Shown: one piece after another, positions 22,514 through 24,039 of the stretch
How positions within the stretch are numbered: the stretch's first letter is position 1
How the letters are laid out: each line of letters opens with the position of its first letter
Origin: an uncultured Acetatifactor sp.
GTDB lineage: Bacteria > Bacillota > Clostridia > Lachnospirales > Lachnospiraceae
DNA length: 24,039 nt
Reading direction: 5' to 3'
Assembly (NCBI GenBank): GCA_910580225.1
Contig: CAJTXE010000020.1
Location: forward strand, 1 to 24,039
The notes under the pieces: model-generated
The model's database searches: none
Told to the model about the DNA's origin: nothing
What the model saw: the letters and a program-made list of their open reading frames with translations, nothing else
Program-made: the position numbers and the translations under genes

Positions 22514-24039
22514 TTATGCCACAAAATCTTTCTCTGTTAAGATAATCATGTCTTCATCATCATATCGTCGAGCCAGAAGAATGTCAAAAAAGTGTCCGAT
22601 GGTTTTTCTGTTCGCATGGCGTATGGCTTCGTCCACAATCTGCTTTACTTCAATTACCGTCACCACATGATCAATTGTCTGGCTTTCCTCAATCCTGGTA
22701 TGCAGGGCCAGCATACCCAAGTCGTCAATAGAATATTCCTTCTCTCTGGCATACCGTCTTCCGAAGGATACCAGTGTATCATTGCTGAGCGCCTCCAGAT
22801 CCATCCGGAGAGGAAAATCTCCGAATAGCTGCGGTGTTCCCAAAAAAAGCTTCTGAACTGCCTTCTTTGTATCCTCCATAATAACGATAATGCCGAACTT
22901 TTCCTGCTGCAAGGCAACATGCAGCATTCCTGCAGTCTGATTGTCCATACCAGATGCCTTCTGAATAATCAGCGCCCCGTTCACCAGCCCTTCCAGAGTC
23001 TCCCTTACATTCTTTTGATTTAGACCCTTACCGGTTATCTTCGCTACCTTACCGGAAAAATTACGGTCCGTCATTTTGACTTCGCGAATGATATTTTTCG
23101 CCAATGTCAGTGTGTCCATCCCCTCTTCTCCGGTAACAACCACATTCCCAGTATACGCCGCCATGCTGATGCCGTCAATTACTTTCACCAACTGCTCTCT
23201 GGACTGACGACTCTGGATAAAAGGAGCAAACAATTCCTTTTCTTCCCGCGTCAGGCTTCTGACTTTCACCTTTTCCCGCTCTGGAGAGAGTCTGCTGTGG
23301 CCTTCGGCTGACCTGGCTGGTTTCTCTGATGCCTTCTCTTCCGCTGATTCGGAAGTCTCAAACGCTGCTTCTGCATCTGTCTTTTCAAATCCGTCCGAAT
23401 CCAGCGCGGCCTGCGTGTCCTGCCGGCCATTCTGGTCCTCATATTCCTCCACATGCTCCAGGACATCCAGGAAATCTACGCCTTCAGATTCCGAATCCTC
23501 CGAAACCCTGTTCTCCAAAAATGCCCCTTCACCATCTTCCCCATCTCCTTCCGCACTTAACCCCGTTCCTTCGTCTTTGATATATTCTGATGCTTCCAGA
23601 TAGTCTGCCACCCCATCCTGATCTTCGTCCCATTGAGGCTGGTCGTCATACTTTGCTTCCGTCTCGTGTCCGGACTCTTCCGAATATTCAGAGACCTCCA
23701 GATCATCTCCCCCGTCCTGTTCCCATTTGCCTTCTTCCTCGTAAATGGTATCCACCGGAATGTGTTCCCGGTATTCACTACCAGACTCTGCTGCAATTTC
23801 CGGCCACTGCTCATACCCGGCGTCCTCTCCATACATTTCTCCGGGCTGCTCCTGGGGCCACTCCTCATATCCGGCGTCCTCTCCATACACTTCTCCGGGC
23901 TGTGCTTCCGCCTGATCCTCGTACCCAGTCTCTTCTCCATATGCTCCTCCGGGCGGCACATCCGCCTGATCCTCATACCCGGCGTCCTCTCCATACACTT
24001 CTCCGGACTGCTCCTGAGGCCACTCCTCGTACCCGGCGG
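22514..24039 (-). CDS. Acidic repeat protein with degenerate AAA-like domain (5' end outside the window)
   Basis: The frame is open to the right edge, so the true start is not seen; at least 507 residues are present. Counting from the GTG at 23998, the N-terminal part (to about 235) is very acidic and begins with 18-residue tandem repeats rich in Gly, Tyr and Glu. One 12-residue stretch, DEDQDGVADYLE (124-135), fits an EF-hand-type calcium loop. The C-terminal part (about 245-494) looks like an AAA-type fold: VVVTGEEGMDTLT where Walker A should be, GALIIQKASGM in the Walker B place, and a helical lid with the FGRRYAREKEYS element. The P-loop Gly and Lys are missing, so ATP hydrolysis is doubtful. 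It ends at TAATG, overlapping a possible glgB start. I do not recognise a named family. Confidence 0.7.
   Translation of the reverse strand, partial: AGYEEWPQEQSGEVYGEDAGYEDQADVPPGGAYGEETGYEDQAEAQPGEVYGEDAGYEEWPQEQPGEMYGEDAGYEQWPEIAAESGSEYREHIPVDTIYEEEGKWEQDGGDDLEVSEYSEESGHETEAKYDDQPQWDEDQDGVADYLEASEYIKDEGTGLSAEGDGEDGEGAFLENRVSEDSESEGVDFLDVLEHVEEYEDQNGRQDTQAALDSDGFEKTDAEAAFETSESAEEKASEKPARSAEGHSRLSPEREKVKVRSLTREEKELFAPFIQSRQSREQLVKVIDGISMAAYTGNVVVTGEEGMDTLTLAKNIIREVKMTDRNFSGKVAKITGKGLNQKNVRETLEGLVNGALIIQKASGMDNQTAGMLHVALQQEKFGIIVIMEDTKKAVQKLFLGTPQLFGDFPLRMDLEALSNDTLVSFGRRYAREKEYSIDDLGMLALHTRIEESQTIDHVVTVIEVKQIVDEAIRHANRKTIGHFFDILLARRYDDEDMIILTEKDFVA
23798..24037 (-). repeat. 54-bp tandem repeat (18-residue unit), four copies plus part
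   Basis: Units read AGYEEWPQEQSGEVYGED, AGYEDQADVPPGGAYGEE, TGYEDQAEAQPGEVYGED and AGYEEWPQEQPGEMYGED, then a partial AGYEQWPE. Each is 18 codons, and the array probably continues beyond the right edge. The DNA units are still similar, so copy number may vary between strains. Confidence 0.9.

Noticed and set aside
1..24039. CRISPR arrays, insertion sequences, prophage or integrase genes
   Set aside because: Searched by eye on both strands; no regularly spaced direct repeats, transposase motifs or attachment-site repeats were found.

Overview
The window looks like a stretch of chromosome from a motile, anaerobic, low-GC Gram-positive bacterium of class Clostridia, most likely family Lachnospiraceae. 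The basis is a two-subunit iron-sulfur fumarase, BofA and YaaL homologues, a monoderm-type Tad (type IVb pilus) cluster with Flp1, DUF5702 and FHA/DUF6382 proteins, a flagellin next to a FliS-like chaperone and a giant DUF6240-like protein, purine-rich ribosome binding sites and frequent TTG starts. Family names come from memory of the families; no database search was possible. There is no CRISPR array, insertion sequence or prophage. Nearly everything is on the minus strand; yaaL is the only plus-strand gene.

Layout, left to right. (1) 1-593 is AT-rich and non-coding, with three tandem leftward SigA-type promoters; it is probably the leader of a stable-RNA (rRNA) operon lying beyond the left edge. 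(2) A tRNA-Ser(GCT) gene follows, with its own strong promoter, a 13-bp perfect inverted repeat over the start region and a 17-bp-stem terminator. (3) 900-3839 is a leftward metabolic operon: flavodoxin/SCP2 fusion, HIT protein, fumarase alpha, fumarase beta. (4) 3940-14397 is a leftward Tad pilus operon in the order prepilin peptidase, TadZ, CpaF/TadA, TadB, TadC, Flp1 pilin, DUF5702 protein, TadE-like protein with zinc-finger-like tail, second prepilin peptidase, TadE, DUF6382-FHA protein, then a rhomboid protease. Many junctions overlap or nearly touch, so translation is probably coupled. (5) 14578-15225 holds a divergent bofA/yaaL pair. (6) 15175-20462 is a flagellar block: giant DUF6240-like protein, flagellin, FliS. 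(7) 20580-24039 has glgB, coupled to an upstream gene cut by the right edge that encodes an acidic, repeat-bearing protein with a degenerate AAA-like domain.

How it fits together. The Tad genes encode a complete-looking inner machine for a Gram-positive: ATPase, two platform proteins, a localisation protein, pilin, minor pilins and processing peptidases, with no outer-membrane secretin, as expected, and no visible CpaB. Several parts are unusual. TadC has about 190 extra extracytoplasmic residues containing an Ig-like segment. One TadE-like minor pilin ends in two tandem HxxxxC...CxxC modules. TadZ has lost the P-loop lysine. Two prepilin peptidases are present. The minor pilins share an A-[YG]-[ML]-T-V processing-site motif in which the DUF5702 protein has Tyr instead of Glu at +5. 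An adjacent flagellar block suggests a surface-appendage neighbourhood. The best candidates for new biology are the decorated TadC, the zinc-module pilin and the giant flagellin-linked protein with a 21-bp heptad-coding repeat and a FliK-like C-terminus.
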